The notes under the pieces are model-generated. The model saw only the letters and a program-made list of their open reading frames with translations. It was not told where the DNA came from and searched no databases. Source: Chloroflexota bacterium (GTDB lineage: Bacteria > Chloroflexota > UBA6077 > FW602-bin22 > CADDYW01). Taken from it: 41,882 nt of DNA. Of this stretch, positions 32,611-41,057 are shown piece after piece. The translations under genes and the position numbers were made by a program. Within the stretch, counting starts at the first letter, position 1, and each line of letters starts with the position of its first letter. Location: contig JAJPKB010000437.1 of assembly GCA_021323915.1 (NCBI GenBank), positions 1 through 41,882 on the forward strand. The letters run 5' to 3'.

Positions 32611-33504
32611 TTAGCCTTTAATTCCACTCAGTGTAACACCCTGGACAAAGTAGCGCTGACCAACGAAGAACAAAATGATGCACGGAAGCGCCATCATCAG
32701 CGCCGCCGCCATCAACAGGTGAGTGAGGGGCTTGCCCCCGAGCGACCCCTGCTCCTGAAAGTAAGTGATCCCGACGGCCAGAGTGAAACGATCGGGGGAA
32801 TTCAAGTAGATCACCGGCTGCAAGAACTCGTTCCAACGTGCTAGGAACGACAGGATGGCGGCGGTAGCAAGCGCTGGCTTCGACAACGGTCCGAGCACGG
32901 ACCAGAGGATGCGCAGGGGACCGGCACCGTCGACCTTGGCCGCATCGTCGAAGTCACGGGGAAGGGTCAGGAAGAACTGACGCAGCAGAAAGATGAAGAA
33001 AGCGCCGCCTCCGAACCAGTGGGGAACGATCAAAGGGGCGAGGGTATTTAACCAGCCAAGGTACTTGAAGAGGAGGAAGGTTGGCACGAGGAGGACCTCG
33101 GCGGGCAGGATCAGCGTACCGAGGGTGATCAGGAAGAGCAGGTCACGACCGGGGAAGCGGAAGCGCGCGAATCCGTAGGCGACGAGCGTTGCCGTTCCTA
33201 CCTGGCCGATGACTCCTAGCACCGCCACGACCAGCGTGTTCTCGACAAAGCGGGCGTACGGGACCACGCTCCAAACTTCGACGTAGTTCACCCACCGCGG
33301 AACCGGCGGAAGCCACTCTGGCGGAAAGATGTAGATTTCGTCTGCCGACTTCAGCGAGGTGATGATCGTCCAGTAGAAGGGGAGAATGAACACGAGGGCG
33401 AAGGCGACCAGGATGGCAAACAGAAGGACCATCCTGAATCGCCAGGTAGCAGCCGGCTGGTGTGCACGCGCGCGAAGGGTGATCTCACCAGTTGCGCTAC
33501 TCAT
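32611..33504 (-). CDS. ABC sugar transporter permease, MalG type
   Basis: A 297-residue permease with six membrane segments and the loop DDAAKVDGAGPLRILWSVLGP, very like that at 16400. The end QRYFVQGVTLSGIKG is standard. ATG 33504 follows GGGAGGT at eight bases and overlaps the end of the MalF-type gene by 8 bp; an in-frame ATG six codons earlier lies before the ribosome site and is rejected. Confidence 0.9.
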   Translation of the reverse strand: MSSATGEITLRARAHQPAATWRFRMVLLFAILVAFALVFILPFYWTIITSLKSADEIYIFPPEWLPPVPRWVNYVEVWSVVPYARFVENTLVVAVLGVIGQVGTATLVAYGFARFRFPGRDLLFLITLGTLILPAEVLLVPTFLLFKYLGWLNTLAPLIVPHWFGGGAFFIFLLRQFFLTLPRDFDDAAKVDGAGPLRILWSVLGPLSKPALATAAILSFLARWNEFLQPVIYLNSPDRFTLAVGITYFQEQGSLGGKPLTHLLMAAALMMALPCIILFFVGQRYFVQGVTLSGIKG

Positions 33505-34447
33505 TGCGTTCACCTCCCTCATAGTAGACCCAATGCTGCGACCAGCGCACCTGGAGGTAGGTGAAAGCGAGGACGAGCACCAGGAAGATCCACGCCATCG
33601 CCGCGGCGTAGCCCATGTGGTAGAAGTTGAATCCTTGCTGGAAGAGGTAGTACACGTAGAACCAGGTCGCGTAGGCTGGGCCGCCGTTGGTCGCGACGTA
33701 GGCGATCGAAAAGACCTGGAAAGCTCCGATGATTCCGAGCACGACGTTGAAGAGCATCGTGGGCGAGAGCATCGGCAAGGTCACGTGCCAGAATTTACGC
33801 CAGTTACCCGCGCCGTCGATCGCGGCGGCGTCGTAGAGCTCGGCCGGCACACCCTGCAAACCGGCCAGGAAGATGATCATTGTCGTGCCGCCGACGCTGC
33901 CCCAGAAGGTGACCAGAACGAGCGAGGGCAGCGCAGTCGACGAGCTCCCGAGCCAGGCCGGTCCCTGGATGCCGATCAAGCGGAGAAGGTAGTTGAGGAG
34001 ACCGACCTGGGGTTGGAAGATCCAGACCCAGAGGATCGCCGAGGCGACGACCGGGACCAGTGAAGGCATGAAGAAGACGGTTCGGAAGAGGCTTGTGCCC
34101 GGAACGCCGCGATTCAAGAGCAACGCCAGGCCCAGCGACCCGAGGATGACGGTCGGAACGACCAGGATAACGTAAGTGACCGTCCGATTGATCGCAATCG
34201 GGAAGAGCTGGTCCGCTGTGAAGGCGGTAACATAATTCTGGATGCCGACGAACCGCGGTGGACGGAGAACGTTGTAATCAGTGAAGCTCAGGTAGAGCGA
34301 CGCGAGCACCGGTCCGACGATAAAGATCACCAAACCGGCGATCCAGGGAGAGACGAGCAAGAGTCCCTGGATCGCCTCCTGCCGACGTAGCGTGCCGGGC
34401 CGCGACTGCGCGACCACACGTACCTCCTCTGAGCTGAGTACTGCCAT
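33497..34447 (-). CDS. ABC sugar transporter permease, MalF type
   Basis: A 316-residue permease with the loop YDAAAIDGAGNWRKFWHVTLP and the C-terminal WSQHWVYYEGGE. It follows the binding-protein gene by 20 bp and overlaps the MalG-type start, so the three genes are one translation unit. Closest in layout and motifs to the MalF-type gene at 17290. Confidence 0.9.
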   Translation of the reverse strand: MAVLSSEEVRVVAQSRPGTLRRQEAIQGLLLVSPWIAGLVIFIVGPVLASLYLSFTDYNVLRPPRFVGIQNYVTAFTADQLFPIAINRTVTYVILVVPTVILGSLGLALLLNRGVPGTSLFRTVFFMPSLVPVVASAILWVWIFQPQVGLLNYLLRLIGIQGPAWLGSSSTALPSLVLVTFWGSVGGTTMIIFLAGLQGVPAELYDAAAIDGAGNWRKFWHVTLPMLSPTMLFNVVLGIIGAFQVFSIAYVATNGGPAYATWFYVYYLFQQGFNFYHMGYAAAMAWIFLVLVLAFTYLQVRWSQHWVYYEGGERNE

Positions 34448-34467
34448 GATCTTCCCTCGCGAGCCGG

Positions 34468-35877
34468 TTAGATCGGCTCGTCGATAATCTGCTGGACCTT
34501 CTGGTTGACCTGGTTGATCACGCTCGTATCGAGCTTGTTTCCGTTGAGCCAGACCGGGTCCATCCCTTGGATGACCGCCTGCGCCGCCTCCTTACCATGG
34601 AAGTTCGCCGCGATGACGTAGGGCTCGGCTTCTTCGAAGACCGTCTTGAAGACGGTGAGGTAGGGATACTGCTTATCGAGGTTAGGATCACCGTACACGT
34701 CGGGGCGACCACCCGGCGTGACCCCCTTCTGCACGTGCAGTACGCCGCTAGCGTGGTCTGAGATCCAGACAGCCCACTGCCAGGCCACGTCGGGGTTCTT
34801 CGAGGCGGCGGTTACCTGGCAGGTATTCGCCTCGGCCATCGAGCCCCGCTTGCCGACCGGTCCCCTGGCGAGTGGGGCGAGACCCCAGTCGATCTTGGTT
34901 GCCTCGACGGTATTCGCGTCCCAAGTGCCGGAGTTGAACATCGCCAGCTTCCCAGCCGCGAAGACGGTCCCATAGCTCTGGTCAGCCGACCCTGTATCCG
35001 AGGTGGCGGGTAGACTGCACTTCCACTGGTAGAGGGTGTTCCAGACCCAGGTGATGCCCTGCATCGACTCGGGCGTAGTGAGTGTCACCTTCTTACCGTC
35101 CTGCGAATAAAGATCACCGCCGAAGGAGCGCAGCCAGATCAATAGCTCCACCGAGTCGCGGTGCAAGGTATGCAGACCGTAGATGCCGTTATGGGTGAGA
35201 GCCTTTGCGGCCTGGACCAGCTTATTGAGATCCCAGTCGGCGTTCGGCTCGGCGAGGCCGGCCTGCTTGAAAAGGGTCTTGTTGTAGTAAAGGCCGGCTC
35301 GTCCGGGACTCGCGCCATCGAGCATGGCGACCAGCTTACCACTGAGGTGGATCTGGTCGACGGCCGTCTTGTACCACTGGGACCAGTCCACCTTGTCCGC
35401 GTTGGCGTAGTCGGTGAGATCCCGGGCGATGCCCGATGAGAAGAACAGGTAGTGTTCCGCCCAGACGGTCGGAACGAAGTAAGCGTCGCCAACGGTGCCC
35501 GCCGCGGCCATGGTCTGGATCTTCTGGGACAGGACGTCGGAGGAGAATGGCTCGATCGCCGTCTTGACGTTGGGATGCTTCTGCTCAAAATCCTTGCCGC
35601 GCTGGGTCCAAACGTCCCCGTAGGGGCCAGTACGGATGTGTAAGCGGAGAGTGATCGATGCCGCGGATGCCTGACTGGCCTGCGATGAAGGCTGCGTTCC
35701 CTGACTAGCCGACGGCGAAGCAGCGGAAACGGTACTGCTGACCGATTTTGCCGCGGGACTGGACGTCGGCCCGGTCGCTGAAGGGCTGGAACACGCGGCG
35801 AGGAAGATCGCCCCCACGGCCGCGCCAAAAGTCTCGATCATCTTTCGACGGGAGACCTGTCTACCGGTTATTCTCAT
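34468..35877 (-). CDS. ABC transporter sugar-binding lipoprotein
   Basis: A 469-residue family 1 solute-binding protein. The N-terminus carries SRRKMIE, a Tat-like element, then a hydrophobic stretch and the lipobox FLAAC (C29), followed by a long Ser/Ala-rich linker. The mature part has HPNVKTAIEPFSSDVLSQ, the GLYYNKTLFKQAGL segment and FAAGKLAMFNSGTW. ATG 35877 is chosen since it gives a compact signal; an ATG at 35901 with AAGGTCAG before it is possible. The GntR gene ends 84 bp upstream on the same strand, so the regulator probably heads the operon. Confidence 0.88.
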   Translation of the reverse strand: MRITGRQVSRRKMIETFGAAVGAIFLAACSSPSATGPTSSPAAKSVSSTVSAASPSASQGTQPSSQASQASAASITLRLHIRTGPYGDVWTQRGKDFEQKHPNVKTAIEPFSSDVLSQKIQTMAAAGTVGDAYFVPTVWAEHYLFFSSGIARDLTDYANADKVDWSQWYKTAVDQIHLSGKLVAMLDGASPGRAGLYYNKTLFKQAGLAEPNADWDLNKLVQAAKALTHNGIYGLHTLHRDSVELLIWLRSFGGDLYSQDGKKVTLTTPESMQGITWVWNTLYQWKCSLPATSDTGSADQSYGTVFAAGKLAMFNSGTWDANTVEATKIDWGLAPLARGPVGKRGSMAEANTCQVTAASKNPDVAWQWAVWISDHASGVLHVQKGVTPGGRPDVYGDPNLDKQYPYLTVFKTVFEEAEPYVIAANFHGKEAAQAVIQGMDPVWLNGNKLDTSVINQVNQKVQQIIDEPI

Positions 35878-35961
35878 GTACGTCGCCTTTCGTCCTTCCA
35901 TCTGACCTTGCTCGATATTCAAAGCACGTTGACGAACGAAAACGCTTGGTTGGCCAGAACC

Positions 35962-36717
35962 TCACCCCCTTCTGCCGTTGAAGAGAGACGCTTCCCCTGC
36001 CTCATGCCGCGTGGCTGCCTTTCCCATGGCCGCGCACAGCAATTGGCCGACGCGGTTGACGTTGGCGCGATGCAACCGCTCAGCCGTGTCAGCATCGCCG
36101 GCCCGCAGAGCCGCCAACAATTGCCGGCGACTTTCGCCAGTCTCTTCCGCGCGCTGCTTCAGAACGTCGGGGAAATTGCGATAGCGTGGGCTACGGTCAC
36201 GCTGAAGATCGATGAGGGCGACGAGGTCGGGAGATCTGGAACAGTCGAAGAGAAGTTTATAGAAGGATAAATTGCATTCATCCCACGCGTTGAGGTCCGA
36301 AGCGGCGGCGAGCTGATCAAGCTGACGATCGAGCACTACGAGACGATCCAGGTCGGTTGGTGTCAGATTCATCGCGGCAAGCCTGACCGCCAACCCTTCG
36401 AGCACGCCGCGAATCATAAAGTGAACTTCGACCTTTTCGACGTTGAGCACTGCGACGATTGCACCGGCGTGCGGACGGTTGCTGATCAGCCCATCCGATT
36501 CCAGTCGACGCAGCGCTTCACGCACCGGGTTGGTGCTGACTCCCAAGCGCTGGGCAATCTCGTCGAGGTAAAGGCGCTCTCCCGGCAGAAGCGCTCCACT
36601 CACGATCATGTCGCGCAGATGCTGATAGACGAGCTCGGCTTTCGTCGCGTAAGGGAGAGCCCACGACGAGCGCTCCGCTAACGGCGCCGGATCGGACGGC
36701 AAGTTGGGGCGGGTCAT
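35962..36717 (-). CDS. GntR-family regulator with FCD domain
   Basis: A 251-residue transcription factor. The winged helix at about 25-90 reads LVYQHLRDMIVSGALLPGERLYLDEIAQRLGVSTNPVREALRRLE. The all-helical FCD effector domain follows (about 95-225). In most FCD proteins a His-based metal site binds the effector; here the usual FH is FY (NLSFYKLLF) and the later EHR is ESR, so the site is incomplete. It stands before the third importer operon on the same strand and close to the uxuA homolog, so control of acid-sugar use by an aldonate or uronate is likely. ATG 36717 has only a distant GGAG. A candidate operator lies 18 bp upstream. Confidence 0.88.
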   Translation of the reverse strand: MTRPNLPSDPAPLAERSSWALPYATKAELVYQHLRDMIVSGALLPGERLYLDEIAQRLGVSTNPVREALRRLESDGLISNRPHAGAIVAVLNVEKVEVHFMIRGVLEGLAVRLAAMNLTPTDLDRLVVLDRQLDQLAAASDLNAWDECNLSFYKLLFDCSRSPDLVALIDLQRDRSPRYRNFPDVLKQRAEETGESRRQLLAALRAGDADTAERLHRANVNRVGQLLCAAMGKAATRHEAGEASLFNGRRG

Positions 36718-36734
36718 CAGTGCGACCAAGCTCC

Positions 36735-36786
36735 CACATATGCAATGGATCTGATATGTGTGTGATCGATGGGACATGTGTACACA
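36735..36786. promoter_or_regulatory. Candidate GntR operators
   Basis: An inverted repeat CACATAT-N12-ATATGTG (36735-36760) and a 10-bp palindrome TGTGTACACA (36777-36786) lie directly upstream of the GntR start. The palindrome resembles the TGT-N-ACA core seen in FadR/GntR sites. Autoregulation is inferred. Confidence 0.5.
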
Positions 36787-36814
36787 CTGCTGCTTCCTTT
36801 GTCAAGCCCTCTTG

Positions 36815-37020
36815 GCAGTGGTTCCAGGGTCTGGTGGATGCGATCCTCGTGCAAGGTCACATCGCGGGGCTGGTGCAGGCCGTTTTCGATGCCCAGTAGT
36901 CCCGGACAAAGGGCCAGAGTATACCAAAGGTCGTGTAAGTCCTTGGTCAAGACGGTCTGTCGACTCAGGCTCGTCAGGCCGCGGACGACCTCGGACCGGA
37001 CCGCGTGCTCTTCGGGACTG
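36815..37020 (-). pseudogene. ISAs1-family transposase fragment
   Basis: On the minus strand this reads EEHAVRSEVVRGLTSLSR, then a diverged block, then LLGIENGLHQPRDVTLHEDR. The last part matches the HWGIEN-LH-VRDVT-EDR signature of ISAs1-type transposases, and the first matches their EVVYGLTSLSRE segment in the right order. Only about 70 residues remain, with HW changed to LL, so it is a dead relic. I see no inverted ends of an insertion sequence around it. Confidence 0.65.
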
Positions 37021-37069
37021 ACTCCCCCTTCGATACCCAGGGAGGCTCCCACTAAGCGATGAGAAACGG

Positions 37070-37105
37070 AAGAGCCCAAGAAACCTTGCGGCCTCTTGGG
37101 CTCTT
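37070..37105. terminator. 12-bp-stem hairpin, possible bidirectional terminator
   Basis: AAGAGCCCAAGA (37070-37081) and TCTTGGGCTCTT (37094-37105) form a perfect 12-bp stem with a 12-nt loop, ending in TTTCCC on the plus strand. It could end transcription arriving from the uxuA side or be the end of the old insertion sequence. From 37106 to 37392 I see no gene or further structure beyond a 6-bp dyad GATCCG/CGGATC near 37311-37325. Confidence 0.55.
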
Positions 37106-37392
37106 TCCCATCAAACCTGACGCTAAGAAATCTTTACCCCGACAGCCTTACGACTGCCGCCCCCCTGGAAGAGGTGCGAGGTGCGGGTTCAGCGACGATT
37201 TCAGTCTCTACCGCTTTCGCTTGTCACATCCGTCTGACATTCGTAGAATAGCAGAAGCCCTCAGTGAATGCAATAGGTTAGACATTAAGAATCCATAAGA
37301 GAGCGCTCCGGATCCGCATCGGATCAGACGCGGGCTGCCCGATGGGGAAAGGACCAGGTCGCTGTTGTCAAGCGTGCCGCGGTGCTCCCAGC

Positions 37393-38370
37393 CTACGCGT
37401 ACACCGCCTGGCGCAGCCCCTTGATGTAGCCGATGGCGAAGAGACGGCCGATGGCCGAGTAGGAGGGGCGGTCGTTGCTGTCACCTTCCATGGTAGGAAC
37501 GTGGTCGGGGCGGCAGACGCCGTCGAAGCCGATCTCGCGGTAGGCCCGCATGCACGCCAGCATGTCGGTCTTTCCGTCGTCGTGGAAAGTCTCGACGAAC
37601 TTCTCCGGGGTTCCGCGCACATCACGGAAGTGGACGAAGAAGATCTTGCCCTGGCGGCCAAAGTGGCGAATCGCGCCGGGGAGGTCGTCCGTCATCAGGG
37701 TGAAGTTCCCCTGGCAGAGGGTGATGCCGTTGACCGGGCTGGGGACAAGGTCGAGCAGTCGCTGGTAATTCTCGAGGCTGCGCATGATCCGTCCCAGGCC
37801 GCGGATGGGGGAGAGCGGCGGATCGTCCGGATGCATCGCCAGCTTGACGTTGGCCTGCTCGGCCACGGGTACCACGGCCTTTAAGAAGTATTTCAGGTTC
37901 TCCCAGAGCTGATCCTCGGTCACCACACCGTACTCGGTGAGAGGCGCGTTGCGCATCAGGTCGTAGTCGAAGGCCGTGGCCAGGGCGCCACCACGAGCCG
38001 GGGCAGTGGTCGAGGTGCGCATCCAGTTGAACACTGGCATCCACTCGTAGCACCAGACCGGAATCCCCAGGGCGCCCATGTTGCGGATCAGGTCGCAAAC
38101 GGTCTCGATCTCCTCGTCGCGTCCCGGCAATCCCAACTTGGCCCTGGTGAGCGGAGGCCGGCTCTCGAGCACGTCAAACGTGAAGCCGGCATCCTCGTAG
38201 GCGGTCTTCACCCGGAGAAGCGACATATAGCTCCAGGGCAGCTCCTCACGGCCGACGTTGAGGCCCCGGCTGAAGTCCATGGCGCCAACCACGTGGTCAA
38301 CGCCGCACTGCTTGACCATTCTCCAGAGTGGCGAGGGCTGCGGTGGCAGGAACTCGGCAATCTGCATCAC
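37393..38370 (-). CDS. uxuA: Mannonate dehydratase, UxuA-like
   Basis: A 325-residue TIM-barrel enzyme of the UxuA family, which converts D-mannonate to 2-keto-3-deoxygluconate in hexuronate breakdown. Metal-binding and active-site motifs are H180 (AMHPDDPP), C219 (ITLCQGN), H247 ([10 protein letters not shown]) and D289/H290 ([12 protein letters not shown]). E. coli UxuA is about 70 residues longer; the shorter form lacks some loops but all motifs are here. The start is GTG 38370 or ATG 38367, both after AAGGAG. The aldolase gene lies 154 bp upstream on the same strand, so the two steps of the pathway are adjacent. A related sugar-acid dehydratase activity cannot be excluded. Confidence 0.85.
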   Translation of the reverse strand: MMQIAEFLPPQPSPLWRMVKQCGVDHVVGAMDFSRGLNVGREELPWSYMSLLRVKTAYEDAGFTFDVLESRPPLTRAKLGLPGRDEEIETVCDLIRNMGALGIPVWCYEWMPVFNWMRTSTTAPARGGALATAFDYDLMRNAPLTEYGVVTEDQLWENLKYFLKAVVPVAEQANVKLAMHPDDPPLSPIRGLGRIMRSLENYQRLLDLVPSPVNGITLCQGNFTLMTDDLPGAIRHFGRQGKIFFVHFRDVRGTPEKFVETFHDDGKTDMLACMRAYREIGFDGVCRPDHVPTMEGDSNDRPSYSAIGRLFAIGYIKGLRQAVYA

Positions 38371-38451
38371 GTGCGATCTCCTTGAATCTCAATGCTTGAA
38401 ACGGGTCTGCTGGCCGTGCCGGGCGAACAGGTGTGCCCCCGACGCGGGTAC

Positions 38452-38497
38452 GGGGCAAGTCGAGTATAGCATAGAAGCGAGAGATCCCCCTTGCCCC
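38452..38497 (-). promoter_or_regulatory. Candidate promoter region of uxuA
   Basis: A minus-strand -10 TATACT (38463-38468) lies between the 8-bp arms GGGGCAAG (38452-38459) and CTTGCCCC (38490-38497). No good -35 is present. It might be a uxuA promoter with an operator dyad, or the terminator of the aldolase gene. Confidence 0.3.
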
Positions 38498-38524
38498 CGC
38501 GGCGAGGGCTCTCCGAGCGCCGGC

Positions 38525-39304
38525 TCAACTGATCTTCCCTGCGTTCTCACCTGCTCCGTCGAGCTTATCCCCGGCATGCTGGCGGACGAATGCGCGGCCG
38601 CTGGTGAGCATCAAGTCCTGGATGTCAATCGTCACCGTCATATCGCCGCCGGCGCGCTTGCCGGCCTTGCGGGCGCGCTCGTCGATCTCGCGAGTGAGGC
38701 GCTGACGCTCCGGGTGATCGGGCTCGCCGGGGTGACCGAGCGAGGCGGCGAAGTCGTTTGGACCGCCAGCCAGCGCGGTCAGTCCCTTAACGGCAAGGAT
38801 CGCGTCGAGGTTATCGTACGCTTTCTTCGACTCGATCTGGGCGGAGACGATCATGTTCGCGTTGGCCCAGCGCATATAGCCAAGCTTGCCGCCGAATTTT
38901 TCATTCAGATAAGCATCCTCATTGAATTCGGTGCCGCGCCAGCCGCCCCACGAGCGCCGACCGTCCGGCGGGAAGAGGCAGGCATCGACCAGTCGCTGGG
39001 CTTCCTCGCCGCTCTCGACGTGCGGCCCGAGGATGCCCTGGATGCCCCGATCCAGCCAGAGGTTGATCAGGTAGGCGTCGATGCTCGGCACCCGTGCCGT
39101 CACCGACATCCCGTAGCCGTTGGCGACTCGGCAAATCAGGTCGACCGACGCCGGGGTGAAGACGCCGTGCTCGCCGTCGAGGTTGATCGCATCGAAGCCG
39201 GCCCGCGCCGCTAACTCAACCAGCTCGGTCGAGGGGAACGGCAGCGCGAAGACGAGCGCTTTGAGCCCCTCCCGGTTCTTCCGGAGAATCGTGTTTTCGA
39301 TCAT
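38525..39304 (-). CDS. HpcH/HpaI-family aldolase
   Basis: A 259-residue class II aldolase of the HpcH/HpaI family. Members split 2-keto-3-deoxy sugar acids or related 4-hydroxy-2-keto acids to pyruvate and an aldehyde using a divalent metal. Visible motifs are DGEHG at 43-47, VTARVPS with the substrate-binding arginine R71, E158 in SAQIESKKAYDNLDAIL, and D184 in GGPNDFAASLG. An insertion near 110-140 (RRSWGGWRGTEFNEDAY) is typical of several sugar-acid members. ATG 39304 lies six bases after AAGGAG. With the mannonate dehydratase downstream, it probably cleaves 2-keto-3-deoxygluconate or a similar acid. Confidence 0.88.
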   Translation of the reverse strand: MIENTILRKNREGLKALVFALPFPSTELVELAARAGFDAINLDGEHGVFTPASVDLICRVANGYGMSVTARVPSIDAYLINLWLDRGIQGILGPHVESGEEAQRLVDACLFPPDGRRSWGGWRGTEFNEDAYLNEKFGGKLGYMRWANANMIVSAQIESKKAYDNLDAILAVKGLTALAGGPNDFAASLGHPGEPDHPERQRLTREIDERARKAGKRAGGDMTVTIDIQDLMLTSGRAFVRQHAGDKLDGAGENAGKIS

Positions 39305-39373
39305 CGCCAACTCCTTTTCGGCCGTTCGGACCGGTCGGTGCCGGCGCCGCGGCCGCGCTTGATTGTGGATCCT

Positions 39374-39440
39374 CGGGTTAGCTGGTTGCCGTGGCCATTA
39401 TAGCGGAGATCGGACTGCGTGAGTGGAATAAGCTAACCCG
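39374..39440 (-). promoter_or_regulatory. TATAAT flanked by 10-bp inverted repeat
   Basis: A perfect -10 TATAAT on the minus strand (39397-39402) precedes the aldolase gene and would give a leader of about 85 nt. The arms CGGGTTAGCT (39374-39383) and AGCTAACCCG (39431-39440) flank it symmetrically, 47 bp apart, and may be paired regulator sites. No consensus -35 is visible. Confidence 0.4.
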
Positions 39441-39468
39441 AATTACTAATAGCTAGTCGGCAAGGGGA

Positions 39469-39587
39469 CTGTAGCGCGGGGTCTTGCGCTCCGCTGGGGT
39501 GGGGACGGGAGGGGAATCTCTGCATAGAGGCAGCGCGACCGAGATTTGAAACAGGGACGGCGGCCCGCAAGGGGGGCCGCGCTACAG
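39469..39587. repeat. 119-bp element with 11-bp terminal inverted repeats
   Basis: Perfect ends CTGTAGCGCGG (39469-39479) and CCGCGCTACAG (39577-39587) bound a GC-rich, non-coding segment. Its right part contains a GCGGCC...GGCCGC hairpin like the one at 24749-24769. It looks like a small non-autonomous mobile element or dispersed repeat. No clear target duplication is visible. Confidence 0.6.
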
Positions 39588-39959
39588 ATCCTCCGAGCTA
39601 GTGCTCGGCGATCAACTGCGGCCATCATGCGAGCGCGATTCAGGCGACGAGGGTAGTACCGTGCAGCCATTTCCATCCCTGGCAGGCTTGAGCTGGACGC
39701 AGATCCGGGCGCTGGCGCGTGAGCTGGCGGCCTCGGCGCCGGCCGACGACGTGAGCCAAGTTGATTTTCCTGTCCGCACGGTCCTGGTCCCGGAAAGATC
39801 AAGGCTCGCGTGCCACGACGTCACCTCGGGGCGGAGACCTTTTCCGCCGAGTTCAGGATAGCACGCCCGCTCGATCTCTTCACAGCGAGCTTATTGCATG
39901 CGAGAATGGCTACTGGCAAGGTGACTGGCTAATTCGTCAGATGAGGTAAAGGCAAACCG
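39588..39959. other. Intergenic stretch, no firm gene
   Basis: About 370 bp before the glycosylase gene. A short frame from GTG 39661 (QPFPSLAGLSWTQIRAL..., 66 residues) has GAGG upstream but no recognisable family, and it overlaps equally long antisense frames. I do not call it a gene. A ribosome-like GAGGTAAAGG precedes the ATG at 39960. Confidence 0.4.
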
Positions 39960-41048
39960 ATGGTGACCGACGTCGCCATCCGACGTCTCCACGCCCAGCG
40001 GCTCATCGGCGAGCCCTTCGCCTCGGCGATCGACGCGGTCTCCTGGCTGGGCGCGGTGCAGGCCCAGGATTATGCCGGCGCCAAGTGGGGACTGGGCCAG
40101 CGCACACGCGACGTCAGCGACACGGCGCTTGACCGACTTTTCGACGCGGGCGCCATCCTGCGCACCCACGTCATGCGGCCGACCTGGCACTTCGTGCTCC
40201 CGGACGACGTCCGGTGGCTGCTCGATCTGACCGCCCCCCGCGTCAAGGTTTCGCTGGCCCACTACGACCGCCGGCTCGAGATCGATCTGCCCCTCCTGCG
40301 GCGTAGCCACGCCGTCCTGGAGGGGGCGCTACGGGATGACTCCTACCGGACGCGCGGCGAGCTCGCCGGGGAGCTCGCGCGGGCCGGGATTCCCGCCGTT
40401 GGTCAGCGGCTGGGGCATCTCTTGATGCACGCTGAGCTGGACGCGATCGTCGTCAGCGGCCCGCGCCGCGGCAAGCAGTTCACCTACGCCCTGCTCGCCG
40501 AGCGGGCGCCGCGAGCGCGCCGTCTCGACCGTGACGAGGCGCTCGCCGAGCTGACCCTTCGCTACTTCGCCGGACACGGGCCGGCCCAGGTGCAGGACTT
40601 CGCGTGGTGGTCTGGCCTCGGGGCGGCCGACGTGAGGCGCGGCCTGGCGCTGGTCGGGTCGGCGCTCGCGCAGGAGGTGATCGACGGCAAGCCGTACTGG
40701 AGCTTGCCCAACGCGCCCCCGGCGGGAGTGTCGGCGCCGATTGTCCACCTTCTCCCGAACTACGACGAGTTCCTGATCGCCTACCGCGACCGCTCCGCCT
40801 CGCTCGACCCGGCCCGCGGGTTTGACCTGGCCCCCTTTCCCTACGGCAGCATCCTTAGCCATGTCGTGATCCTGAACGGGCAGGTGTGGGGCGGCTGGAA
40901 GCGACGCCTCCAGGGCCGGCAGGTTGTTGTCGAGCTGGGACCGCTCGACGTCCTCGATGCGGCCGAAAAGGCCGCCCTTCGGCAGGCCGTGGAGCGTCTC
41001 GCCCGCTTCCTCGGCGTGCCGGCGATCGAAACTCTTTGCTTGTCTTGA
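39960..41048 (+). CDS. AlkZ-like DNA glycosylase (winged-helix, HTH_42 family)
   Basis: A 362-residue protein of the HTH_42/YcaQ-AlkZ family, glycosylases with three tandem winged helices that excise alkylated bases or unhook interstrand crosslinks. The motif AVQAQDYAGAKWGLGQR places Q34 and Q36 in the QxQ position of AlkZ-type enzymes; YcaQ-type enzymes have QxD. Other family marks are THVMRPTWHFV, LLPNYDEFLIAYRDR and the C-terminal GGWKRRLQG. Length is usual. It stands alone, convergent with the thioesterase gene 9 bp away. Glycosylase activity is known for the family and inferred here. Confidence 0.85.
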   Translation: MVTDVAIRRLHAQRLIGEPFASAIDAVSWLGAVQAQDYAGAKWGLGQRTRDVSDTALDRLFDAGAILRTHVMRPTWHFVLPDDVRWLLDLTAPRVKVSLAHYDRRLEIDLPLLRRSHAVLEGALRDDSYRTRGELAGELARAGIPAVGQRLGHLLMHAELDAIVVSGPRRGKQFTYALLAERAPRARRLDRDEALAELTLRYFAGHGPAQVQDFAWWSGLGAADVRRGLALVGSALAQEVIDGKPYWSLPNAPPAGVSAPIVHLLPNYDEFLIAYRDRSASLDPARGFDLAPFPYGSILSHVVILNGQVWGGWKRRLQGRQVVVELGPLDVLDAAEKAALRQAVERLARFLGVPAIETLCLS

Positions 41049-41057
41049 CAATGTTGA

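Noticed and set aside
37059-37298. A 79-codon frame over the hairpin at 37070-37105
   Set aside because: It starts in the hairpin, has no ribosome site and no protein-like pattern.
39601-39861. An 86-codon frame with the segment FPSLAGLSWTQIRALARELA
   Set aside because: Only a short segment looks protein-like, the start signal is weak and overlapping antisense frames are equally long.
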